Shown: positions 1 to 5,992 of the stretch, piece after piece
How the letters are laid out: the number at the start of each line of letters is the position of its first letter
How positions within the stretch are numbered: the first letter of the stretch is position 1
From: Sphaerochaeta sp.
GTDB taxonomy: Bacteria > Spirochaetota > Spirochaetia > Sphaerochaetales > Sphaerochaetaceae
Length of the DNA: 7,424 nt
Direction of reading: 5' to 3'
Assembly: GCA_003446545.1 (NCBI GenBank)
Contig: DMAO01000129.1
Location: 331-7,754 of the forward strand
Notes under the pieces: model-generated
The model's input: the letters and a program-made list of their open reading frames with translations, nothing else
What the model was told of the DNA's origin: nothing
The model's database searches: none
Made by a program: the position numbers and the translations under genes

Positions 1-662
1 AGTACTTGTGAGAAACCAACAGTCCCAATTACGAACGGGGTAAAGGGAATCCCTCCAAGCAAGTACATGTTTCCAAAATCAAATCGGGGACTACCGGTTA
101 GGGTATCCATTCCCATGGATGCGATAAGAATACCCACCAGGGTGAGGATCACACCCTTTGTAGGGTTCTCTCCGACCAGCCAGCCGATACTTGTCATAGC
201 GACAAGCAATAAAGCCGTCATCTCTGCAGGACCAAACTTCAATCCGAGGTTGGCCAGAGCGGGACCGGTAAAGGTAAGGATAATCATCCCGATGACTCCA
301 CCGATAAAGGAAGACATGTTTGAGGTGAACAGAGCCTGACCCGGGCGATTGCGTTTGGTTGCCATGGGATACCCGTCAAGGGCCGTCATGACAGCGGGCG
401 AATCTCCAGGGATGTTGAGCAAGATGGCGCTGAATGCCCCTCCATACATGTTTGCATAGTACAGTGAGCCAAGCATAATGATTGCAGTGGTCGGGTTGAA
501 CTTATAGGTAAGTGGCAATAAGAGCGCCACACCTGCAAGCGAACCGATGCCGGGCATTGCCCCAACCACCAGCCCAAGGACTGCACCGAGGAGGACCACC
601 AATATATTCTGTACTGTCAGGACTACAGTGAAGCCCTCTAACAGCATAGTAAAATTTTCCAT
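1..662 (-). CDS. tctA: Tripartite tricarboxylate transporter large permease TctA, 3' part missing
   Basis: This is the large membrane subunit of a TctABC-type, ion-driven, binding-protein-dependent carboxylate importer in the cytoplasmic membrane. The frame is open from an ATG at 662 to the left edge, giving 220 residues of a family usually near 500, so the gene is cut by the window and not broken. Seen: hydrophobic segments at about residues 12-35, 58-80, 113-135 and 145-185; the family signature GAMPGIG at 34-40; AGVALLLPLT at 43-52; YYANMYGGAFSAILLNIPG at 68-86; and DGYPMA at 96-101. The start is supported by AGGGGG six bases upstream, overlapping the tctB stop codon, which implies translational coupling. 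It is the third gene of the pdxA2-tctB-tctA operon. The transported substrate cannot be read from sequence; family members carry citrate, tartrate, aromatic acids and other organic acids. Confidence 0.95.
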   Translation of the reverse strand, partial: MENFTMLLEGFTVVLTVQNILVVLLGAVLGLVVGAMPGIGSLAGVALLLPLTYKFNPTTAIIMLGSLYYANMYGGAFSAILLNIPGDSPAVMTALDGYPMATKRNRPGQALFTSNMSSFIGGVIGMIILTFTGPALANLGLKFGPAEMTALLLVAMTSIGWLVGENPTKGVILTLVGILIASMGMDTLTGSPRFDFGNMYLLGGIPFTPFVIGTVGFSQV

Positions 663-668
663 CTCGAA

Positions 669-674
669 CCCCCT
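669..674 (-). promoter_or_regulatory. Ribosome binding site of tctA overlapping the tctB stop
   Basis: AGGGGG on the minus strand lies six bases before the tctA ATG and shares bases with the TAG stop of tctB. This suggests tctA translation is coupled to tctB, giving the two membrane subunits together. Confidence 0.65.
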
Positions 675-1134
675 AGTTGACGATTGTGTCGTAGATAATC
701 CCTTTTGGAAAAGGAACACCAAGCCAGAGTACAAAAGCACCCAAAACAATTCCCATGATGATGACAAAAACTATCAGAGTTGTTTTCCAGGAGTACTTCT
801 CATACCACTTCAACCAGAGCACTACAAAGATTGCCAAGGAAGGGAGCATTCCTATAACAAGTGTAGACAGCATGATCAGGACAGTCCCAAAAGCCGGATA
901 CCAGTTTTCCAACGGGTAGTCGGTCCCCTCTTGCTTTAGGGAGGTGATACAGGCCAAGACACTCATCACAAGCAGGACAGTCCCTATGATTACTGGGAAA
1001 AAACCAGGAAGAGGCCCTTTTGTGGGATGCCAAAATCCATATTTGGCATATCCAAACAAGATGAACAGCACAGCGACTACAGCGGTAAAGACCGGTATCA
1101 TCAATTGGCTCGTTATCTTCATTTTCTTTTGCAT
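673..1134 (-). CDS. tctB: Tripartite tricarboxylate transporter small membrane subunit TctB
   Basis: This is the small membrane subunit of the TctABC-type carboxylate transporter, partner of the large permease encoded next. It has 153 residues, normal for the family (about 140-180). Four hydrophobic segments are visible at about residues 12-31, 45-65, 82-107 and 117-139. There is a KGPLPGFFP motif at 39-47 after the first segment, and the C-terminal LGVPFPKGI at 138-146 is typical of TctB. The ATG at 1134 is preferred over an in-frame TTG at 1149, because GAGGAG sits seven bases before the ATG while the TTG would itself lie inside that site. The gene starts 11 bases after the pdxA2 stop and ends 10 bases before tctA. 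TctB sequences diverge strongly, so the assignment rests on topology, end motifs and linkage to tctA. Confidence 0.9.
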   Translation of the reverse strand: MQKKMKITSQLMIPVFTAVVAVLFILFGYAKYGFWHPTKGPLPGFFPVIIGTVLLVMSVLACITSLKQEGTDYPLENWYPAFGTVLIMLSTLVIGMLPSLAIFVVLWLKWYEKYSWKTTLIVFVIIMGIVLGAFVLWLGVPFPKGIIYDTIVN

Positions 1135-1141
1135 ACCTTGA

Positions 1142-1147
1142 CTCCTC
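1142..1147 (-). promoter_or_regulatory. Ribosome binding site that sets the tctB start
   Basis: GAGGAG on the minus strand overlaps the TGA stop of pdxA2 and lies seven bases before the ATG at 1134. It selects that ATG over the upstream TTG at 1149 and implies coupling to pdxA2 translation. Confidence 0.75.
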
Positions 1148-2153
1148 AAGTTCTTGCAGCGATGTGGCTTGCCATCTTGCTTGCCATCTTTACAGCATTC
1201 TCAAAAGCAAGGGTATGTACGATACCTTTGCCTGCAATATCATACGCTGTTCCATGTGCACAGGTCACGATGGGGGCAGGAAGGCCTCCTGCGATGGTGA
1301 TACCCTCATCAAACCCCTTGAGCTTGAGTGCTATCTGACCCTGGTCATGGTACATGGTGACCACACCATCGAACTCACCACGGAAGGCCTTGATGAAGGT
1401 GATATCACTTGGATAGGGCCCGGAAGCATCAATGCCCATCTCCCGGGCTGCCTTGATGGCAGGCTCTATGACATCAAGCTCCTCACGTCCACACATACCA
1501 TTCTCCCCGGCATGGGGATTGAGGGCTGCCAGGGCCAGGCGCGGCTTGGCGACACCGCTATTACGGATGGAGGTGTTGGCAAGGCGTACTGCACGCAGGA
1601 TACTCTCTATGGTGAGATGCTTGCTCACTTCGCTAAGGGGGATGTGACTTGTGGTCCGGGTAGTCCAGAGGTCGCCCAACACATTGATCTCCCCAAAGGG
1701 TTCGGTGTGGCCAAACAACTCTGCCATGTAGTGGTGTTCGCTCTCGTGCTTGCATCCCGCATCTTTCATTCCAGCCTTGTTCAGGGGGCAGAAGCAGAAC
1801 CCTTCAATCTTCTTCTCCTGGTAGAGGCTGACACCCAACTCAAGCATGCGCAGGTTGGCTTCTCCACAGATGGTCAGCAAGGTACCAAGGGGAACATCCT
1901 TAGGATCCAGATTCTTCTGATCCAGGACAGGCAAACCTTTCGACCAGTCAGCCTGTTCAATAGCATCAACTATCTGTAGGGGAACAGAGGAGCCTATGAT
2001 CTCAAAGGCTCGTGCGAGAATTCTTGCATCACCAATGATGACAGGCTTGCAATACTCTGCATAAAAATCAGCTACAGCAAGCTTTGCCACAATTTCAGGT
2101 CCGACTCCGGCACCATCGCCGAGCAATATTCCCAGAACAGGTTTTGTATTCAT
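1146..2153 (-). CDS. pdxA2: PdxA-family NAD-dependent 4-phosphate dehydrogenase, PdxA2 type
   Basis: This is a cytoplasmic metal- and NAD-dependent dehydrogenase of the PdxA family. It has 335 residues, close to the usual 320-340. Seen: GDGAGVGPEI at residues 12-21 near the N-terminus; PLNKAGMKDAG at 123-133, followed by HESEH; and three histidines matching the family's metal ligands: H170 (TTSH), H214 (NPHAGE) and H269 (MYHDQGQ). AHGTAYDIAGKG lies at 299-310. The MYHDQGQIALKLKGF and GGLP wording is closer to PdxA2 proteins, which oxidise 4-phospho-D-threonate or erythronate in acid-sugar breakdown, than to the vitamin B6 enzyme. The neighbours agree: a transporter operon and a sigma-54 activator, with no other B6 gene. 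The ATG at 2153 has AAGGA seven bases upstream; an ATG or alternative codon further upstream lacks this. The exact substrate is inferred, and a role in pyridoxine synthesis is not excluded. Confidence 0.9.
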   Translation of the reverse strand: MNTKPVLGILLGDGAGVGPEIVAKLAVADFYAEYCKPVIIGDARILARAFEIIGSSVPLQIVDAIEQADWSKGLPVLDQKNLDPKDVPLGTLLTICGEANLRMLELGVSLYQEKKIEGFCFCPLNKAGMKDAGCKHESEHHYMAELFGHTEPFGEINVLGDLWTTRTTSHIPLSEVSKHLTIESILRAVRLANTSIRNSGVAKPRLALAALNPHAGENGMCGREELDVIEPAIKAAREMGIDASGPYPSDITFIKAFRGEFDGVVTMYHDQGQIALKLKGFDEGITIAGGLPAPIVTCAHGTAYDIAGKGIVHTLAFENAVKMASKMASHIAART

Positions 2154-2160
2154 CAAATTT

Positions 2161-2165
2161 TCCTT
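2161..2165 (-). promoter_or_regulatory. Ribosome binding site that sets the pdxA2 start
   Basis: AAGGA on the minus strand lies seven bases before the ATG at 2153. It favours that start, which also places the conserved N-terminal GDGAGVGPEI motif at the usual distance from the first residue, over an in-frame start at 2180. Confidence 0.7.
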
Positions 2166-2212
2166 ATCTCGTAGTTGCAAGCAACACAGGGTGCAGCCGA
2201 CGAGGATAAGAT

Positions 2213-2228
2213 AGCAAGTAGCGTGCCA
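2213..2228 (-). promoter_or_regulatory. Sigma-54 (-24/-12) promoter of the pdxA2-tctB-tctA operon
   Basis: The minus strand reads TGGCACGCTACTTGCT, which matches the sigma-54 consensus TGGCACG-N4-TTGCW at every defined position. The GG (2227-2226) and GC (2215-2214) doublets are at the correct spacing. This predicts a transcription start near 2202 and an untranslated leader of about 49 bases before the pdxA2 ATG. The gene just upstream encodes a sigma-54 activator with an intact GAFTGA loop, so promoter and activator support each other. Confidence 0.92.
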
Positions 2229-2238
2229 ACTTATTTAT

Positions 2239-2250
2239 ATTGTATACAAT
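2239..2250. promoter_or_regulatory. 12-bp palindromic operator candidate, promoter-proximal
   Basis: ATTGTATACAAT is a perfect 12-bp palindrome centred about 42 bases before the predicted sigma-54 start, just upstream of the -24 box. Its TTGTATACA core recurs 29 bp further upstream. The pattern resembles operators of FadR-subfamily (GntR) regulators, which are often TNGT-N2/3-ACNA palindromes. No such regulator is encoded in the window, so the binder is unknown. Confidence 0.55.
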
Positions 2251-2268
2251 GAATCGTTTTTAGAATAT

Positions 2269-2277
2269 TTGTATACA
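2269..2277. promoter_or_regulatory. Second TTGTATACA operator candidate, promoter-distal
   Basis: TTGTATACA contains the 8-bp palindrome TGTATACA (2270-2277) and repeats the core of the site at 2240-2248 exactly 29 bp away. It lies about 68-75 bases before the predicted transcription start, between the enhancer cluster and the sigma-54 promoter. The outer bases are less symmetric than in the first copy, so it would be the weaker site. Confidence 0.5.
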
Positions 2278-2361
2278 TCTAACTCTAGAAAGAGTCGATA
2301 CATAGGGAAAAGTATGGGTTATTTTTACTTTTTTAGCACTTTTATTGCAGCAATGGGTAAC

Positions 2362-2407
2362 TGTTTCACTATATGTTTCATGTTTCATTTGAAACATAAG
2401 TGAAACA
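2362..2407. promoter_or_regulatory. Enhancer (upstream activating) region of TGTTTCA half-sites
   Basis: Five copies of a 7-mer occur in 46 bp: TGTTTCA at 2362, 2374 and 2381, and its complement TGAAACA at 2390 and 2401. The innermost pair forms TGTTTCA-TT-TGAAACA. On a larger scale, the left arm TGTTTCACTATATGTTTCA (2362-2380) and the right arm, read on the minus strand as TGTTTCACTTATGTTTCA (2407-2390), are near-identical inverted repeats. The cluster lies about 160-205 bases before the predicted sigma-54 start, a normal distance for an activator hexamer acting by DNA looping. It begins 8 bases beyond the stop codon of the activator gene. The binder is inferred to be that activator. Confidence 0.75.
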
Positions 2408-2414
2408 ATAGGAG

Positions 2415-4304
2415 CTACATTTCTTCAAATTTTGATAGTTTTCTCCACAGGGTAGTCCTGCTCAAGCCCACTTGTTGGGCAAAGGCTTCCCGTGTCAGAC
2501 CGCTGGAAAGAAATTCCCGATGGAGATCCTCATCGGAAAGCGACGTTACCAAACGGCGCTTTACCGGGAAAGGTGACGGCATCGCCTCCCCATGCAGGCT
2601 GGTGGAACCGATATCAAGCTGTTCGATCTCCAACGCCCCAATTTCATCGGAGGAGTGCAAGATAGCCAGACGCTCCGCGGCATTACGCAATTCACGGATA
2701 TTCCCAGGCCAATAGAACTGCTCGAGGGCATCAATGGCAGCTCGCTTTATAGTGGGGCTATGCTGGTTATGCCGTTTGCAATACTGTGCAACAAAATGCT
2801 TGAATAGAATTCCAATATCATCCTTACGCTCGTGGAGACTGGGAATCTGGAGACTCAACAGGCTGATACGATAGAAGAGATCAAGGCGGAACAAACCGTT
2901 CTTTACCCGCTCCATGATATTGCAGTTTGCTGCGCTGATTACACGTACATCCACAGGGATGATCTTGTCTGCACCTATCTTGCGCACTTCCTTCTCCTGA
3001 AGAACCCTCAAGAGTTTCGCCTGCAATACGATGGGCATCTCCCCTATCTCATCAAGGAAAAGGGTTCCTTTGTGGGCTAACTCGAACAGGCCTACCTTAC
3101 CGCCTTTGCTGGCTCCGGTAAATGCACCCTCGCTGTAGCCAAACAGCTCACTTTCCAAGAGCTGCTCAGGAAGGGCCGCACAGTTGACGGCGACAAAGGG
3201 TTCTTTGCTACGGGGGGAGTGATTGTGCAGGCTCTGCGCAAACAACTCCTTCCCTGTACCCGTCTCCCCGAGTAAAAGCACTGCTCCATTGACAACGCTG
3301 AAGCGTTTTGCCTTCTCTACGAGTTGGAGCATGAAGGTATTTTGGGTGACAATATCCTCGAAACTGTACCGGGCGACCAGACCTTTGCGGTTCAGCTCTG
3401 TCCTGATCTTATGTTCGGTCTTCTGGATGGCCTCTGCATTCTGGAAGGTAAAGAGGACCCCTGAGGTCTGCTCATCAACTTTGATGGGTTGTTGGCTGAC
3501 CAGTATCTGCTGGCCCCCTATAGTTTGTAACGCTTCGGCCAGAGAGCCCGACAACACAGTCTGGGACCACTTGCTTCCCTGGTAGATCACATCAATGGAC
3601 TTCCCCTCCAAGGGTAACCCACCGAACAACAGTTCGGCCTGACGGTTTGCCGCAATGATGACCCCATAGCTATTTATGGCAAACAGGGCATAGGTTGCAT
3701 TATTCAGAAGAGTAGCCAGAAGGGTTCCCCTGGTCTTGGCGCGTTCCAACGACCGGGCGGTGGCAACTGCATCTTCGATAGCGTGTACAATCGCCTGGTA
3801 ACCTGTCTTTATATGGACATAGGCTATGGAGTTTTCCTTACAGAGGTTAGTCATCGTGAGTCCACCAACGAGGACAGTGCACCCGCTCTCATGGAGCGAA
3901 AAGACAGCATCCCTAACGTCTTTCTGGTCGTTGACCTTCACCACCGTTACCGGGCATCCGACAAGGGAGGCTATCTCTGCGCTTTCACAAAGCTCCTCAT
4001 TGGTGATGATACCAATATTACAAGGATAATTCTCCTGTTTAGCAAGGGAAAGAGCCCTAAGCAAATCTCCACTACCCAAAGCAATGGGTATGACATGTGT
4101 AGTGGGCTTGTACGTAGCGATAGCACTGGCAGTGATTCCACGGGCTACGATAATATCACCATCCAATTCCTCAATAACTTGAGGGTCGGATCCGAGGATA
4201 TGGGTCGTACTGATTTGGATACCATCGTGTTCGAAGGTGGTAATGACCTCCTCAAAAGCATCCTGCAGTTCCCTATAGGGGATAACAACAAGTATTTTTA
4301 TCAC
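2415..4304 (-). CDS. Sigma-54-dependent activator with PrpR-type N-terminal sensor domain
   Basis: This is a cytoplasmic enhancer-binding transcription activator of 629 residues. Domains in order: PrpR_N-like sensor (about 1-185, with DIIVARG at 50-56), PAS (about 195-300), AAA+ sigma-54 interaction domain (about 315-550), and a Fis-type helix-turn-helix (about 603-625). Visible motifs are Walker A GETGTGKE (346-353), the sigma-54-contacting GAFTGA loop (393-398), Walker B GTLFLDEI (413-420), FRLDLFYR (472-479) and WPGNIREL (532-539). All are intact, so it should be functional. The start is a GTG with AGGAG six bases upstream. It lies upstream of, and in tandem with, the operon it probably controls, with the enhancer cluster directly after its stop. 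PrpR of propionate catabolism shares the architecture, but no methylcitrate genes are here, so the inducer is more likely a compound handled by PdxA2 and Tct. Confidence 0.95.
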   Translation of the reverse strand: MIKILVVIPYRELQDAFEEVITTFEHDGIQISTTHILGSDPQVIEELDGDIIVARGITASAIATYKPTTHVIPIALGSGDLLRALSLAKQENYPCNIGIITNEELCESAEIASLVGCPVTVVKVNDQKDVRDAVFSLHESGCTVLVGGLTMTNLCKENSIAYVHIKTGYQAIVHAIEDAVATARSLERAKTRGTLLATLLNNATYALFAINSYGVIIAANRQAELLFGGLPLEGKSIDVIYQGSKWSQTVLSGSLAEALQTIGGQQILVSQQPIKVDEQTSGVLFTFQNAEAIQKTEHKIRTELNRKGLVARYSFEDIVTQNTFMLQLVEKAKRFSVVNGAVLLLGETGTGKELFAQSLHNHSPRSKEPFVAVNCAALPEQLLESELFGYSEGAFTGASKGGKVGLFELAHKGTLFLDEIGEMPIVLQAKLLRVLQEKEVRKIGADKIIPVDVRVISAANCNIMERVKNGLFRLDLFYRISLLSLQIPSLHERKDDIGILFKHFVAQYCKRHNQHSPTIKRAAIDALEQFYWPGNIRELRNAAERLAILHSSDEIGALEIEQLDIGSTSLHGEAMPSPFPVKRRLVTSLSDEDLHREFLSSGLTREAFAQQVGLSRTTLWRKLSKFEEM

Positions 4305-4310
4305 TGTATT

Positions 4311-4315
4311 CTCCT
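4311..4315 (-). promoter_or_regulatory. Ribosome binding site that fixes the GTG start of the activator
   Basis: AGGAG on the minus strand lies six bases before the GTG at 4304. A possible -10 hexamer TATGAT (4333-4328, minus strand) precedes it, but I see no convincing -35 box, so the promoter itself is only a suggestion. Confidence 0.65.
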
Positions 4316-4381
4316 ACGTACAACACTATCATAAAGCATCATGGCTTTACACACTATCACCTCACTTGCTATTGTCGCTAT

Positions 4382-4386
4382 GGAGG
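4382..4386 (+). promoter_or_regulatory. Ribosome binding site that sets the start of the 178-residue gene
   Basis: GGAGG lies six bases before the ATG at 4393. It selects that ATG over an in-frame TTG at 4366, which has no such site and would place charged residues before the membrane segment. A loose promoter candidate upstream (TTTACA at 4346-4351 and TATTGT at 4370-4375, 18 apart) would start transcription almost on this site, so I do not trust it. Confidence 0.7.
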
Positions 4387-4392
4387 CTTCCA

Positions 4393-4929
4393 ATGAACCT
4401 GTTTCAATATGTCCTTTTGGCATTCCTTGTCCTACTGACCCTATTCAATCTGTACGCCCTTACATTTGGTAGGAAGAAAAAGAAGCAGGCCGTGGCAAAA
4501 TTCAAGCAGACTCTCGCTGAGCTTGAAAACAAGACCTTCAAGGAGATGAAGAAACGCCAGCTTTTCTTCAGCGAAAAACATGGGTACATAAATGATCTCA
4601 ATGAGGGCATCCTCCTGACCTTCGACCATGAGAAGAAGAAAATGGGAATAACCCTCAAGGATGCGTTTTACCTTTTCAACTTTGCTGAGGTTCTGGGCTG
4701 TACAGCTAAGCACGATACCCTATCTAGTGGAAAGTGGACGAATATCAGCGTAGGGCTGGAGACCAAAGAGCAAGTCATCACACTGTTGTTTGGATCCCGA
4801 AACTGGAAGCCTAAATCCACTCTGGCAAAATTCATCCTCGATGATTCCAAGGAGTTCAGCAATCTGGTCAACAAGTATTGCATAGAAGGCCAGGCAAGCG
4901 AAATTTCAGAAATTGAAGAAAAGTCATAA
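4393..4929 (+). CDS. Unrecognised single-span membrane-anchored protein
   Basis: I do not recognise this 178-residue protein. It has one hydrophobic segment (about residues 5-24) followed by a strongly basic stretch (GRKKKKQAVAKFK, 26-38), so the N-terminus is probably outside and the rest cytoplasmic. Residues about 38-58 look helical and charged. Residues about 60-165 alternate short hydrophobic strands with charged turns, including GILLTFDHEKKKMGITL at 72-88, and end in a helix around 151-163. This pattern could fit a small beta-rich fold such as a PH-like domain, which is speculation. The tail is acidic. The gene is monocistronic, divergent from the sigma-54 activator with 88 bases between the two starts, and ends before a shared terminator. 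The membrane anchor, ribosome site and terminator support it as a real gene. Confidence 0.8.
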   Translation: MNLFQYVLLAFLVLLTLFNLYALTFGRKKKKQAVAKFKQTLAELENKTFKEMKKRQLFFSEKHGYINDLNEGILLTFDHEKKKMGITLKDAFYLFNFAEVLGCTAKHDTLSSGKWTNISVGLETKEQVITLLFGSRNWKPKSTLAKFILDDSKEFSNLVNKYCIEGQASEISEIEEKS

Positions 4930-4968
4930 GAGAGAGCAAATAGAGAGAAGAGAATTCAGGTCCTCTAC

Positions 4969-5009
4969 AGAAAACAAAGCGACCGGTCTTTGGGTCGCTT
5001 TTGTTTTCT
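4969..5009. terminator. Bidirectional intrinsic terminator between convergent genes
   Basis: GCGACC (4979-4984) pairs with GGTCGC (4993-4998) around an 8-base loop. The stem is extended outward by an A-rich left flank and a T-rich right flank (AGAAAACAAA against TTTTGTTTTCT). It therefore offers a stem plus U-tract on both strands and serves the membrane-protein gene ending at 4929 and the mscS gene ending at 5075. A separate small hairpin, GCAAAT-AAG-ATTTGC at 5037-5051, lies between it and mscS. Confidence 0.9.
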
Positions 5010-5074
5010 ATTGGTATGTTCCATAGTGCTTTGTACGCAAATAAGATTTGCTGATTACACCAATTTCCTTGCTT

Positions 5075-5992
5075 CTATTTCTTTGGGGCTTCGATTGTCC
5101 TAGGAGTATCAACAATGTGCAGATCGAGCTGATCGAAAGGCACTGATAGCCCTACTTCGGCCAGAGCTGCGCAAAGCTCGCCCTGGAACCGCCAATAGAC
5201 CTTCCAATAATCCGCTGGTTTTGTCCATGGACGGGCGATAAAGTCAACAGAAGAGGCGCTAAGCTTATTCACTTCAATGGTGGGTGCAGGGTCTGGAAGG
5301 ATCTCCTCATAGCGGGCGAAGATGGAGGCAATCACCTGTTTCACCGTTGCCACATCCGAGCCATAGGGTACGCTAACTATCATGTCCACCCTTCTCTTTT
5401 CCATGTCCGAGTAGTTGACGATGGGACTTCCCCAAACCAGGCGGTTCGACATCGTAATCTTCTTGTTGTCCGGTGTAGCGAGAATGACACAGATCATATC
5501 CATATCCTTCACAGTCCCAGAGTATGATCCGGCATCGATATAGTCACCGATCCTAAAGGGGGAGTTCATGACGATCATCACACCACTGAGCAGGTTTCCG
5601 AGGGTCTCCTGGAATGCAAAACCAAGAATGACTCCGGTTATACCCAAGCCTGCAAGGAAGGGCCCCATGTTGAGTCCCATATGCTGGAGGAAGGCGATCA
5701 GGAGGAATATCCATCCGATGATATTTACCAGCTGCAATAAAAAGCGGGCCATGAGGTCGTTAATTTTCTTTGATTTGGAAAAGCCACGCTTGAGGACCTT
5801 TTTCAACCAAGCAACAAGAATCTTACCTATCAGGACTATTAAAAGCCCTCCTCCGAGGGTTATGAGAAAAGCGACAGGCTCTAACTGGGACCATTCATGG
5901 ATATTTACCAACAATTGGGAGAAAAAACCACCACTTTTTGCAGAAGCCTCGGGAATGGTTTCACTTGCAAAAGCCATAATAGTTGAAAGCAT
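5075..5992 (-). CDS. mscS: Small-conductance mechanosensitive channel, MscS family
   Basis: This channel opens under membrane tension and releases solutes during sudden osmotic downshift; it acts as a heptamer in the cytoplasmic membrane. At 305 residues it is close to E. coli MscS (286). Membrane segments are at about 38-62, 80-103 and 108-141. The third, pore-lining one reads LGITGVILGFAFQETLGNLL (116-135) with the GVMI turn after it. PFRIGDYID (145-153) and the beta-domain motif NKKITMSNRLVWGSPIVNYS (176-195) follow, as in the family. By eye alignment the E. coli hinge glycine G113 is a glutamate here (E129), while the G121 equivalent (G137) is kept; this is common in broader MscS homologues. 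The ATG at 5992 has AAGGA about ten bases upstream, a loose spacing. Its promoter must lie in the 55 bases after the htpG terminator, where TATAAC (6024-6019) is a weak -10 candidate. Confidence 0.95.
   Translation of the reverse strand: MLSTIMAFASETIPEASAKSGGFFSQLLVNIHEWSQLEPVAFLITLGGGLLIVLIGKILVAWLKKVLKRGFSKSKKINDLMARFLLQLVNIIGWIFLLIAFLQHMGLNMGPFLAGLGITGVILGFAFQETLGNLLSGVMIVMNSPFRIGDYIDAGSYSGTVKDMDMICVILATPDNKKITMSNRLVWGSPIVNYSDMEKRRVDMIVSVPYGSDVATVKQVIASIFARYEEILPDPAPTIEVNKLSASSVDFIARPWTKPADYWKVYWRFQGELCAALAEVGLSVPFDQLDLHIVDTPRTIEAPKK

Noticed and set aside
1132..1149. TTG start at 1149 for tctB
   Set aside because: The TTG overlaps the pdxA2 stop, and its following codons are the ribosome binding site for the ATG at 1134, which is the better start.
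1164..1979. Plus-strand open frame of 271 codons opposite pdxA2
   Set aside because: It lies wholly antisense to a strongly supported PdxA-family gene, has no recognisable domain, and mirrors the codon bias of the real gene.
2282..2295. ACTCT-AGAA-AGAGT hairpin in the control region
   Set aside because: The stem has only five pairs, no T-run follows, and such short dyads are expected by chance in this AT-rich stretch.
2362..2407. The TGTTTCA inverted repeat as a transcription terminator of the activator gene
   Set aside because: It could fold in RNA, but no run of T follows on the minus strand, and the repeated half-site layout fits protein binding better.
3783..4334. Plus-strand open frame of 183 codons opposite the activator's sensor domain
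   Set aside because: It is a shadow of the minus-strand activator gene, runs into its promoter region, and has no supporting ribosome site or motif.
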